This document shows positions 8,290 to 15,721 of a stretch of DNA of 64,000 nt, in pieces. Under the pieces are notes generated by a model. The model made no database searches. It was not told the DNA's origin and saw only the letters and a list, made by a program, of their open reading frames with translations. The stretch lies in the NCBI GenBank assembly GCA_963728445.1, contig CAVSJO010000006.1, positions 806,001 to 870,000 of the forward strand, read 5' to 3'. Source of the stretch: CAVSJO01 sp963728445. GTDB taxonomy: Bacteria; Gemmatimonadota; Gemmatimonadetes; Longimicrobiales; RSA9. A program made the translations under genes and the position numbers. Each line of letters opens with the position of its first letter. Position 1 is the stretch's first letter.

Positions 8290-8748
8290 TCAGCGGGGGC
8301 GGGTGCGGCGTTCGAAGACGACGTCGCCTTCCACGATCATGTAGCGGATCAGGCGGTCGCGGACGGGCTCCAACTCGTTGGGATGGTCGCCGAACCGGTC
8401 GTTGGAGACCACCGACGCGTCCAGGTCGCCGGCGAAGCTGAGGATGAAGTAGTCGGCGTCCGTGCCCGCCGGCGCCTGCCGGATCTCGCCCGATTCCACC
8501 AGCTCCTCGTAGCCGTCCGGGTCGTCGATGGCGTGGCGCAGGGCCGCGTCCACCACCACCACCGGCCGGTACCCTTCCAGGCGCAGCGCTCGCGTCATCG
8601 CCCGGATGCTCGCCAGCTTCGGCTTTCCCGGACTTCCCGCGTACGCCACGTTCGAACCGTCCACGACGGCCAGCGGCCGCTCGTCGGACTGCCGCTCTTC
8701 CGGCTCGTCGATGGCCTCGCGCGCGGGGGTCGGTCGGGGGTCGCTCAT
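8290..8748 (-). CDS. PIN/NYN-type RNase (Zc3h12a-like)
   Basis: 152 residues. The core begins with VVDGSNVAYAG (about 29-38), the first acidic motif of Zc3h12a/NYN-type nucleases. A second strand GYRPVVVVDAALRH follows, then GTDADYFILSFA and ASVVSNDRFGDH, which supply the remaining acidic residues expected to bind Mg2+. The protein is cytoplasmic with a short charged N-terminal extension. Homologues cleave structured RNA; the target here is unknown. The ATG at 8748 is the first start giving the family N-terminus. It is divergent from the amidohydrolase gene and convergent with the HEAT operon. Confidence 0.75.
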   Translation of the reverse strand: MSDPRPTPAREAIDEPEERQSDERPLAVVDGSNVAYAGSPGKPKLASIRAMTRALRLEGYRPVVVVDAALRHAIDDPDGYEELVESGEIRQAPAGTDADYFILSFAGDLDASVVSNDRFGDHPNELEPVRDRLIRYMIVEGDVVFERRTRPR

Positions 8749-8872
8749 GTCGCCCCGGAAAGGCAAGGGAAGTGCCAGCGCACGTGCCTCCCCGGATGCC
8801 TGTCCGTGTGCCCGTGGCGGTGAGCGCCCCCTGTGCGTGTGCCTGTGCGTGCCCCCGTGCCCGCGCCCGTGC

Positions 8873-8887
8873 GGATTGCTGCAATCC
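8873..8887. promoter_or_regulatory. 7-bp perfect inverted repeat in a divergent promoter region
   Basis: GGATTGC and GCAATCC flank a single T, 72 bp before the amidohydrolase start and 125 bp before the RNase start. The position and symmetry suit a dimeric repressor or activator site, but no second copy was seen. The adjoining stretch (8770-8870) is made of GTGCCC/GTGCGT-like hexamers that explain little else. Confidence 0.3.
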
Positions 8888-8958
8888 CCCGGATCCTTTC
8901 CGTCCCTCCCCCCTTTCCGTAGAATCCGGTGGGTTCCCCCCAGCCTGGAGTTCATGCC

Positions 8959-10248
8959 ATGCGATGCAGCATCCGCCTCGCCTTTCGGCGGCTGACCGCC
9001 CCCGTCGCGGCCCGCGCCGTTCCGACCGTCCTCGCGATCCTCGCCGCCGCTTCCGCGCCCGCCCCCGCCGCCGCCCAGCGGCCTCAGCCGCCCACCAGCT
9101 TCACGGCGAAGGCGGCGCGCCTGTTCGACGGGCAGGCCATGGCCGACGGGCCCGTCGTCCTCGTCGTTCGGGACGGCAAGGTCGCCGACGTGCACGCCGC
9201 GAAGCCGGGCGAGCAGACGGACTACGACCTGGGGAACGCCACCCTGATGCCGGGCATGATCGACGCCCACGACCACATCGGCTGGTACATCAACTCGAAG
9301 GGCCGGCTGCACACGCGGCGGGACGGCGACACGGATGCCGACGAGACGCTGGCCGGCGCGCGCAACGCGTGGGAGACACTGCGCGCCGGCTTCACCACCA
9401 TCCAGAGCCCCGGCTACGGGTCGGACGCGTACCTGCGCAAATGGATCGCGGACATGGGGCTTCCCGGCCCTCGCATCCTGACGTCCCTGGAGCCGCTCTC
9501 GGACGACGCGCTGTCGCCCGATTCGCTCCGGAAGATCGTGCGCACGCGGCACGCTCAGGGCGCCGACATCATCAAGATCTTCGCGTCGGCGAGCATCCGG
9601 ACCGGCGGCAAGCAGACCATGAGCGACGCGCAGCTGAACGCGATGTGCGGCGAGGCGAACAAGCTGGGCATGCGCACCCTCGTCCACGCCCACTCCGCCG
9701 CCAGCGTCCGCGCCGCCGTACTTGCCGGCTGCACGCAGATCGAGCACGGCATCTTCGTCACGCCCGCCGAGCTGAAGCTCATGGTCGAGCACCACACGTA
9801 CTTCGACCCGCAGTGCTCCCTCGTCTTCCGCAACTATCTCGACAACCGCGCCATGTTCAACGGCATCGGCAACTACAACGAGGAGGGCTTCGCGTCCATG
9901 GAGAAGGCCATCCCACTGGCCATCGCGGGGATGAAGAAGGCGCTCGCGACGCCGGGCCTGGACGTCGTCTACGGCACCGACGCCCTCGCCGGCTCCCACG
10001 GGCACAACGCGGACGACATCGTGTGCCGCGTACAGCGCGCGGGCGAGGACCCGCTGCACGCGCTGAGGTCGGCGACGTCGCTCAACGCCGAGGCCATGCG
10101 CCTCGGAGACTCCATCGGCTCCCTCAAGCCCGGCTACCAGGCGGACGTCATCGCCATCGACGGCGACCCCCGCCAGGACATCACGGCCGTGCGGCACGTG
10201 GTGTTCGTGGCAAAGGGCGGCGTGGTCTACGAGGTCTCACCACGGTGA
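8959..10248 (+). CDS. Secreted metal-dependent amidohydrolase
   Basis: 429 residues. The start at 8959 (MRCSIRLAF) has GGAG 8 nt upstream and gives a signal peptide ending APAAAQ (about residue 35). The TIM-barrel amidohydrolase core carries the metal ligands HxH in DAHDHIGW, a lysine in IIKIFAS, histidines in LVHAHS and QIEHG, and the aspartate of YGTDA. Composite-barrel strands lie at both ends (KAARLFDGQ and GYQADVIAIDGDP). Relatives are imidazolonepropionase-like amidohydrolases and Xaa-Pro or Xaa-Arg dipeptidases. It probably hydrolyses small peptides or cyclic amides in the periplasm; the substrate cannot be told from sequence. Confidence 0.88.
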   Translation: MRCSIRLAFRRLTAPVAARAVPTVLAILAAASAPAPAAAQRPQPPTSFTAKAARLFDGQAMADGPVVLVVRDGKVADVHAAKPGEQTDYDLGNATLMPGMIDAHDHIGWYINSKGRLHTRRDGDTDADETLAGARNAWETLRAGFTTIQSPGYGSDAYLRKWIADMGLPGPRILTSLEPLSDDALSPDSLRKIVRTRHAQGADIIKIFASASIRTGGKQTMSDAQLNAMCGEANKLGMRTLVHAHSAASVRAAVLAGCTQIEHGIFVTPAELKLMVEHHTYFDPQCSLVFRNYLDNRAMFNGIGNYNEEGFASMEKAIPLAIAGMKKALATPGLDVVYGTDALAGSHGHNADDIVCRVQRAGEDPLHALRSATSLNAEAMRLGDSIGSLKPGYQADVIAIDGDPRQDITAVRHVVFVAKGGVVYEVSPR

Positions 10249-10250
10249 GA

Positions 10251-10284
10251 AGGCTTAGGCTCAGGCTGAGGCTAAGGCTGAGGG
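10251..10284. repeat. AGGCTN hexamer repeat after the amidohydrolase stop codon
   Basis: Five AGGCTN units (N = T, C, G, A, G) start 3 bp after the stop at 10246-10248 and end in AGGG. The variable sixth base suggests the pentamer AGGCT is the conserved unit. It lies 8 bp before an ATG (10293) that opens the frame of the displaced signal peptide of the next gene. Confidence 0.85.
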
Positions 10285-10426
10285 AGAGGCGGATGAGGGG
10301 CGGACTCGGGTTCGGGCTCCGATTGCCGCCGATGCTGCGCTCTACGTTCGACGCCGCGCGAGCGCCCTTCCTGGCGTCGGCGTTGGGGTTTGCGCTGGCG
10401 CTCGCGCCGGCGCCCGCGGCCGCCCA

Positions 10427-12373
10427 GTGCTGGCCTCAGCCTCAGCCTCAGCCTCAGCCTCAGCCTCAGCCTCAGCAACCATTGACTGGCCGCAGTACGG
10501 CCACGACGGCGCCGAGACGAAGTTCTCTCCCCTCGCGGACCTGACGCCGGCGAACGTCGGGGGGCTCGCGCCGGCGTGGGAATGGCGCACGGGCGAGAAG
10601 GCGCAGACGGCGGTGGCGAGGACGGCGGGGGCGGCGGGGGCCGAGCCGCCGCCCGGCGCGGCGCCGGCCCGGCCGGGCAGCTTCGAGGTCACGCCCCTCG
10701 CCATCCACGACACGCTCTACCTCAGCACGCCCTACGCCCGGGTCGTGGCGCTGGACGGCCGCACGGGGCGGGAGCTGTGGTCCTGGGACCCGCACGTCTA
10801 CGAGGTCGGGCAGCCGTCGAACGGGACGGGGCTCGTGCACCGGGGCGTGGCGACGTGGTCCGACGGGCGACGTCGCCTGATCTTCGTCAACGCACGCTGG
10901 AAGCTCCTCGCGCTGGACGCGGCCACGGGGCGGCCCGTTCCGGGTTTCGGCGACGGCGGCACCGTCGAGCTCACGGACTCGCTGATCTGGCCGGTGCGGA
11001 AGGAGCACTACACGAACACGTCGCCGCCGGTCGTGTGGGGCGATCTCGTCATGGTCGGCAACGGCGTCGGCGACCGGCTGGCCTACCGCCGGGACCCGCC
11101 GGGCGACGTGCAGGCGTTCGACGTCCGGACGGGCCGGCGCGTCTGGCGCTTTTCGCCCATCCCGCGGCCGGGCGAATACGGGGCGGACACGTGGGAGGAC
11201 GGCGCCAACACGCGCACCGGGCACACCAACGTGTGGGCGCCGTTCACCGTCGACTCCGCACGGGGCCTCGTCTACCTGCCCGTCAGCACGCCCAGCAACG
11301 ACTGGTACGGCGGCGACCGGAAGGGGAACGACCTGTTCGCCGAGTCCGTCGTCTGCCTCGACGCCCGCACGGGCGAGCGCGTGTGGCACTTCCAGACCGT
11401 GCACCACGGGCTGTGGGACTACGACATCCCGGCGCCGCCCGTGCTCGCCACGATCCACCCGACGGGAAGCGACGTCGCGCCGGACCTGCGGGACCGGGAC
11501 GTGGACGCCGTCGTCGTCGTCGGCAAGACGGGCTTCGCGTACGTCTTCGACCGGACCACGGGCGAGCCCGTGTGGCCCATCGTCGAGAAGCCGGTTCCAG
11601 CGAGCGACGTCCCGGGCGAGCGCGCGTCGCCGACCCAGCCCTTCCCGACGAAGCCGGCGCCCTTCGCGCCACAGGGCTTCTCCGAGGACGACGCCCTCGA
11701 CTTCACACCCGCCCTCCACGACAGCGCCCTCGCCGTGATCCGGAAGTACCGCACGGGGCCCATCTTCACGCCGCCGTCGCTCGAGGGCACCATCGTCACG
11801 CCCGGCGTCATCGGCGGAGCCGGCTGGGGCGCCGCCGCCGTCGACCCGACGTCGCATACGCTGTACGTGAAGGCGACGAACTGGCCCGCCCTCGGCAAGC
11901 TACACGCCCTGGACGCGCAGACCGACACATTGCAGGGCCGGTACGCCTACGACCGCAGCGGCGGCCTCGAGATCGCCGACGGCCTGCCCATCCACAAGCC
12001 GCCCTACGGCACACTCACCGCCATCGACCTGGACACCGGCGAGACGCTGTGGACCGTGCCCGTCGGGGACACGCCGCGCATCCGGAAGAACCCGCTGCTG
12101 GAGGGCGTCGACCTGCCCCAGCTCGGGGTGGCCGGCGCGCCGGGACCCATCGTGACCGCGGGGGGACTCGTCTTCCTGACCGGGGGAGGTGACGTGCTCT
12201 ACGCCCTCGACGCCCGCTCCGGGGAAACCCTCTGGAGCGCGGACCTCGGGGAGAGAGGCTACTCGGTGCCCATGACGTACCGGGCGTCGGATGGGCGGCA
12301 GTATGTAGTGATCGCGACGGGCAGCGGAGAGGACGCGGTGCTGCGGGCGTTCGCGGTTCCCGACGGACGCTGA
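10427..12373 (+). CDS. PQQ-dependent dehydrogenase, signal peptide in another frame
   Basis: The mature domain (about 630 residues from WPQYGHDGAETKFSPL) is a quinoprotein beta-propeller with repeated blades containing DxxTGRxxW or LDAxTG motifs (LDGRTGRELWSW, LDARTGERVWHFQ, LDARSGETLWSADLG). It lacks a C-terminal cytochrome c domain. It would oxidise sugars or alcohols in the periplasm. The only start in this frame, GTG 10427, yields a Ser-Ala repeat in place of a signal peptide. A convincing signal peptide (MLRSTFDAARAPFLASALGF through APAAAQ) is encoded at 10332-10425 in another frame. The switch falls at the GCCTCA hexamer tract, so one base is missing or two are extra; see findings. Confidence 0.85.
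   Translation: MLASASASASASASASATIDWPQYGHDGAETKFSPLADLTPANVGGLAPAWEWRTGEKAQTAVARTAGAAGAEPPPGAAPARPGSFEVTPLAIHDTLYLSTPYARVVALDGRTGRELWSWDPHVYEVGQPSNGTGLVHRGVATWSDGRRRLIFVNARWKLLALDAATGRPVPGFGDGGTVELTDSLIWPVRKEHYTNTSPPVVWGDLVMVGNGVGDRLAYRRDPPGDVQAFDVRTGRRVWRFSPIPRPGEYGADTWEDGANTRTGHTNVWAPFTVDSARGLVYLPVSTPSNDWYGGDRKGNDLFAESVVCLDARTGERVWHFQTVHHGLWDYDIPAPPVLATIHPTGSDVAPDLRDRDVDAVVVVGKTGFAYVFDRTTGEPVWPIVEKPVPASDVPGERASPTQPFPTKPAPFAPQGFSEDDALDFTPALHDSALAVIRKYRTGPIFTPPSLEGTIVTPGVIGGAGWGAAAVDPTSHTLYVKATNWPALGKLHALDAQTDTLQGRYAYDRSGGLEIADGLPIHKPPYGTLTAIDLDTGETLWTVPVGDTPRIRKNPLLEGVDLPQLGVAGAPGPIVTAGGLVFLTGGGDVLYALDARSGETLWSADLGERGYSVPMTYRASDGRQYVVIATGSGEDAVLRAFAVPDGR
10433..10474. repeat. Seven GCCTCA hexamers in the 5' end of the PQQ dehydrogenase gene
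   Basis: Seven perfect GCCTCA units, the complement of the hexamer found at 6341, 8250 and 10251. With the opposite-strand copy at 10251-10284 it brackets the displaced signal-peptide coding stretch as an inverted pair. In the dehydrogenase frame it encodes Ala-Ser repeats; in the signal-peptide frame, Pro-Gln repeats. Confidence 0.9.
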
Positions 12374-12455
12374 GCGTGGGGAGGGAGGGCTGACCCGACC
12401 TCGCGGTCCGGGACGCGGTATCGAGGATCGACGTGTATCGCTGACAAGGAAGAAA

Positions 12456-12484
12456 CGGCACCCGTGGCGCACGCACGGGTGCCG
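12456..12484. terminator. Bidirectional stem-loop terminator
   Basis: Perfect 11-bp arms CGGCACCCGTG and CACGGGTGCCG enclose a 7-nt loop between two convergent genes. On the minus strand the stem is followed by TTTCTTCC, and on the plus strand by CTTCATTCAT. It should end both the PQQ dehydrogenase and the lipoprotein transcripts. Confidence 0.75.
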
Positions 12485-12524
12485 CTTCATTCATGCATCG
12501 GGAAGGAACGTCCGGGTCAGGCCA

Positions 12525-14690
12525 TCAGTGGCCCTTTCCGGAGTGCACGATGATGTTCCCGCCGCCGATCTCCTGATCCATGCCGTTGTCGTAGAGGACG
12601 CCGTCGTCGTTCCAGATCTTGATCCGGAACGTATCGTCGCCGTTGCTCCCCGTGCCGTCTCCGGCCCAGAGCTGGAACTTGTACGTGCCCGGCATTCCAT
12701 CCACGGTGCCGTCGCCCTTGAACTTGGCGTAGTCGCTGCCCGTGACGATCAGCCAGTCGTAGCTCGTGCTGTGGAAGCTCAGCCCGCCATCCTTGAACTG
12801 GAACTCCGTGTTCCCGTCGGGTACGGTGGCGCCCTTCTTGTACTTGGACACGAACCCGAACGTGGCCTTGCCTGTGGGATTGAAGCCGGCTTCCGGTTCG
12901 AAGTCATACGTCGTGGTGCCCTCACCGGTGGTGATCGAAAGGGCGTCGACGGCTCCCGTGAATTCACCGTTCCAACCGGATCCGATGTTGACCCCGAACC
13001 CCCCAACAATCTTGGCATTCGGATTGTTCTCAACGATCGTTTGCCATGATACGTAACAGCTGAAGGCGCACACTCCCGGAATGGCGTGGGTCGACCACCA
13101 ACCACCACCAAAGCTGGTCTGTGACGGCGCCATGGCGTCCCATGTTTGCCATTCGTCCGTGGCAAGTTGAGCGGGTCCGTAGGCGTAGATCGGCTCCCAG
13201 ACGAGGGTGGTGTAACTGGCTCCGTCTCCGACGTAGTCCACCTCGATGTTCAACCCGGGGTATTGTGCGGCTGGGTTTGTCGAGGAGCTACTCCGGTATG
13301 TGGCATAGGTGAGGTCGGAGATGTCCGATAGAAGCTCACCGGGGTACGCATAGTTGAAGAGAGTTGCCTTTCCACTGCCATCGGACAGCGTCATCTCGAA
13401 GCTACCATCTCCAAGCGGTGCGACGCCCGGACCACCGACGAATGCCCCGCTGCTTCCCGTCCGGGTCGTGAGTAGCCATGATCCCCCGAGATCGTCGCTG
13501 GTAACAACGGTCGCATCCGAAGGCATGTAAGCTCCGGCAGGTGAATCGATCCATCCGCCACCGGTCACGAAGCCGCCGGACGGGTCGTAGACGGCCACGC
13601 TCACGCATTCGGGGCCCCCGGTATTCTCCGCTTCGTCCGTGCCGCTGACACACACGTCGTACAGCCCCGGCTCGGACGGCGCCGAGAAGCTTCCCGTCAC
13701 CTCCTCGGTGGGCGAATCGAAGTCACCGTCGGAGGCGTCCATGGACGCCGCGGATCCGCCATCGAAGGTGAAGGAAGCGCTCTCGATGTTCGACGAGCCG
13801 GTCCCGCTATCGTCGATCGTGGCCGTGACGGTGCCGGTCTGGTTAATCGCAACGGGCTCCGCCGTCACGTCGAGGACCAGGGGCGCCTCGCCGTCGGGCT
13901 CGAAGTCGTACACGGTGGTTCCGGATGCGGTGCCGAAGACGAAGCCGTCGATGTTCTCGGTGTAACCGTCTGCGTACGGCTCACCCACGCGAACGCCGAG
14001 CCAGGCGTCATTCACGCGGATTCGGACATCGGGATAGCTCGTGAGGATCTCGCTCCAGGTCCGGGCTGTCGAGCCCGATGTCGAGGTTCCCGGCCACGTC
14101 GCCCCCGAGTACCGCCAGAGCGCGCTTCCGCCCTGGATCGCGTCCCACTGCTGCCACGTGTTCTGCTGGATCGTCCCGTTGTCCGAGGGCAGAAACACGA
14201 GGCGCTTTTGCCAGGTGTCCGACCCGTCGAAGTCGACGTTGAAGTTGAGGTAGCCCGAGCGGTTCGCGCTCCCACCGTTTCCGGCCGACGGATTGTACGT
14301 CGAGAAGCCGAGCTCGGTGATGTCGGCCAGCGGAGTCCCGGAGAACTGGTACGTCGCGACGTTGCGACGCTGGGTGCCCGTCACGCTGATCTGTACGCTG
14401 CCCTCGCCGTCCGGCGGCGTGTCGGGTCCGGTGACGATTGAGCCGAGGGAATTGTCGACACCGTCCGTCTCGTCGTTGTAGAAGAACCAGCCATCTGGAG
14501 TCGCCGACGAACCCAGGTCGCCGGGATGCACGACCACGACGGTCGGTGTCGACGCGGTGGTCACCGTGGCCGCGGGAGAGGCGGCACCCGAGCCCGGCGC
14601 CGCGGGATCGTTCATGCAGGCCGCCATTCCGAGGACGGCCAGGAGCCCGAACCCGGAGACCAGGGCTCGGGATGAGTGTGAGTACTGCAT
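12525..14690 (-). CDS. Large lipoprotein with duplicated beta-domains and a post-COAP-type C-terminus
   Basis: 721 residues. A lipoprotein signal ends at Cys25 (VLGMAAC). Two related beta-sandwich domains (about 48-265 and 385-600) share the order LGSS/LGGS, ADITELGFSTY or SDISDLTYATY, W-Q-x-W-D-A and a closing TTVYDFEPD or TTTYDFEPE, so the gene arose by internal duplication. Between them is an Ig-like module (about 270-365) and a GGGWIDSPAGAY motif. The C-terminal 115 residues (KATFGFVSKYKKGATVPDG onward) resemble post-COAP-type extracellular modules. It is anchored to the outer membrane and probably surface-exposed; its ligand is unknown. Codons of the second domain (about 12900-13650) are visibly less GC-rich than the neighbours. 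Confidence 0.8.
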   Translation of the reverse strand: MQYSHSSRALVSGFGLLAVLGMAACMNDPAAPGSGAASPAATVTTASTPTVVVVHPGDLGSSATPDGWFFYNDETDGVDNSLGSIVTGPDTPPDGEGSVQISVTGTQRRNVATYQFSGTPLADITELGFSTYNPSAGNGGSANRSGYLNFNVDFDGSDTWQKRLVFLPSDNGTIQQNTWQQWDAIQGGSALWRYSGATWPGTSTSGSTARTWSEILTSYPDVRIRVNDAWLGVRVGEPYADGYTENIDGFVFGTASGTTVYDFEPDGEAPLVLDVTAEPVAINQTGTVTATIDDSGTGSSNIESASFTFDGGSAASMDASDGDFDSPTEEVTGSFSAPSEPGLYDVCVSGTDEAENTGGPECVSVAVYDPSGGFVTGGGWIDSPAGAYMPSDATVVTSDDLGGSWLLTTRTGSSGAFVGGPGVAPLGDGSFEMTLSDGSGKATLFNYAYPGELLSDISDLTYATYRSSSSTNPAAQYPGLNIEVDYVGDGASYTTLVWEPIYAYGPAQLATDEWQTWDAMAPSQTSFGGGWWSTHAIPGVCAFSCYVSWQTIVENNPNAKIVGGFGVNIGSGWNGEFTGAVDALSITTGEGTTTYDFEPEAGFNPTGKATFGFVSKYKKGATVPDGNTEFQFKDGGLSFHSTSYDWLIVTGSDYAKFKGDGTVDGMPGTYKFQLWAGDGTGSNGDDTFRIKIWNDDGVLYDNGMDQEIGGGNIIVHSGKGH

Positions 14691-15027
14691 GCGTCACCTC
14701 GTGAGGTGAGGGGAAAGAAGCCCAACGGCGGTCCGGCCATCTCTCCCGGCGTGCGCTCGGGAGAAATCCGTGACTTTGCGGCCCCGCCTCGCGACGGGTG
14801 AGCCCTTGCGGTGGGAGGACTGCGTTGCTGTGATGTCGTACGGTCGGTGGGCCGACCTGCACACAATGTGGCGTGCCCCTCTGACAATGGACCCCCGGAC
14901 CCCCGCGACAGAGAGGCGCACGTCACTGCGTCAGTATTGCGATCTGCCGTCAATCTGCCGTCAAACCTTGTGAGGTCCCGCGCGAAGGCCTCTTATTGGA
15001 TCCCTCACCATCCCACAGGAGTCTGCC
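14691..15027. other. Divergent intergenic region (337 bp)
   Basis: This region separates the minus-strand lipoprotein gene from the plus-strand dehydrogenase pair and should contain both promoters. A 7-bp inverted repeat (TCACCTC, GT, GAGGTGA; 14694-14709) covers the lipoprotein ribosome-binding site and could hide it in the mRNA. An 11-bp tandem repeat lies at 14942-14963. No gene was recognised; short reading frames here look like chance. Confidence 0.5.
14942..14963. promoter_or_regulatory. Two adjacent 11-bp direct repeats (ATCTGCCGTCA)
   Basis: Two perfect copies of ATCTGCCGTCA lie head to tail, about one helical turn apart, 64 bp upstream of the gluconate-dehydrogenase-like gene. Direct repeats phased by one turn are typical operators for response regulators or other activators that bind one face of DNA. 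No regulator gene lies next to it. Confidence 0.35.
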
Positions 15028-15720
15028 ATGGATCGACGCCTCTTCCTCCGCACCGGCGCGCTGGCGCTGCCGGTCGTCGCGCTGCCCGCGTGCTCGCCCT
15101 CGGGCGACGGCGCCGGGGCAGGCGCCCGCGCTTCGGCCGCGGGCTCCGCCTCCGACCCCGCCTTCCACCCCGACGACCCCGCCCGCGCCCTCGCCCCCGC
15201 GACCCTCGCCGCCGTCGCGGAGGTCGTGCTGCCGTCGGACCTGGGGGAGGAGGGCCGCGCCCGCGCCGTCGCCCGGTTCCGGGCGTGGAGCGACGGCTAC
15301 CGGCCCGTCGCGGAGGAGGTGCACGGGTACGGGACGGGGGAGCTGCGCTACACCGCCGCGGACCCGGCGCCGGGCTGGGCGGCGCAGCTCCGGGGGCTGG
15401 AAGAGGAATCGCGCGTGCGCGCGGGCAAGGCGTTCGGCGATCTGCCGCTCGAGGACCGGGAGCGGATGCTCCGGCGGCAGGTCGGAGGCCGGAGAGGCGA
15501 GGCGGGGGAGGGGCTGCCGGACGTGGCGGAGGCGCGGCACGTGGCGCTGGCGCTGATGACCCACTGGTTCGCCTCGAGCGAGGCGAACGACGTCTGCCAC
15601 GGCGTGCGGATCGGACGGGAGACGTGCCGGCCGCTCTCGGCGTCCGGTGGGCGTCCGGCGGAGTTGGAGCGCGAGGTGGCGACGTCGCCCGAAAGCGCTC
15701 GCGCGAACGCGGAGGTGTGA
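15028..15720 (+). CDS. Gluconate 2-dehydrogenase subunit 3-like protein
   Basis: 230 residues. It begins MDRRLFLRTGALALP, a twin-arginine-like signal followed by a lipobox (LPAC, Cys22), so it is probably exported folded and may be lipidated. The C-terminal part (about 55-210) has features of the subunit-3 family: LAAVAEVVLPSD near the start and a final helical region MTHWFASSEANDVCHGVRIGRETCRP. In gluconate 2-dehydrogenases this small subunit helps export and maturation of the FAD subunit. The next gene, one base downstream, encodes exactly such a GMC FAD enzyme. RBS AGGAG is 7 nt before the ATG. Confidence 0.8.
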   Translation: MDRRLFLRTGALALPVVALPACSPSGDGAGAGARASAAGSASDPAFHPDDPARALAPATLAAVAEVVLPSDLGEEGRARAVARFRAWSDGYRPVAEEVHGYGTGELRYTAADPAPGWAAQLRGLEEESRVRAGKAFGDLPLEDRERMLRRQVGGRRGEAGEGLPDVAEARHVALALMTHWFASSEANDVCHGVRIGRETCRPLSASGGRPAELEREVATSPESARANAEV

Positions 15721-15721
15721 C

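Noticed and set aside
10251..10474. The inverted hexamer tracts as a proven invertible promoter
   Set aside because: No recombinase gene is present nearby and the arms are imperfect, so inversion is kept only as one possibility in the finding.
8772..10544. Plus-strand frame over the amidohydrolase gene
   Set aside because: Most of it is a shadow of the real gene; only its last part (10332-10425) encodes a credible signal peptide, which is reported with the PQQ dehydrogenase.
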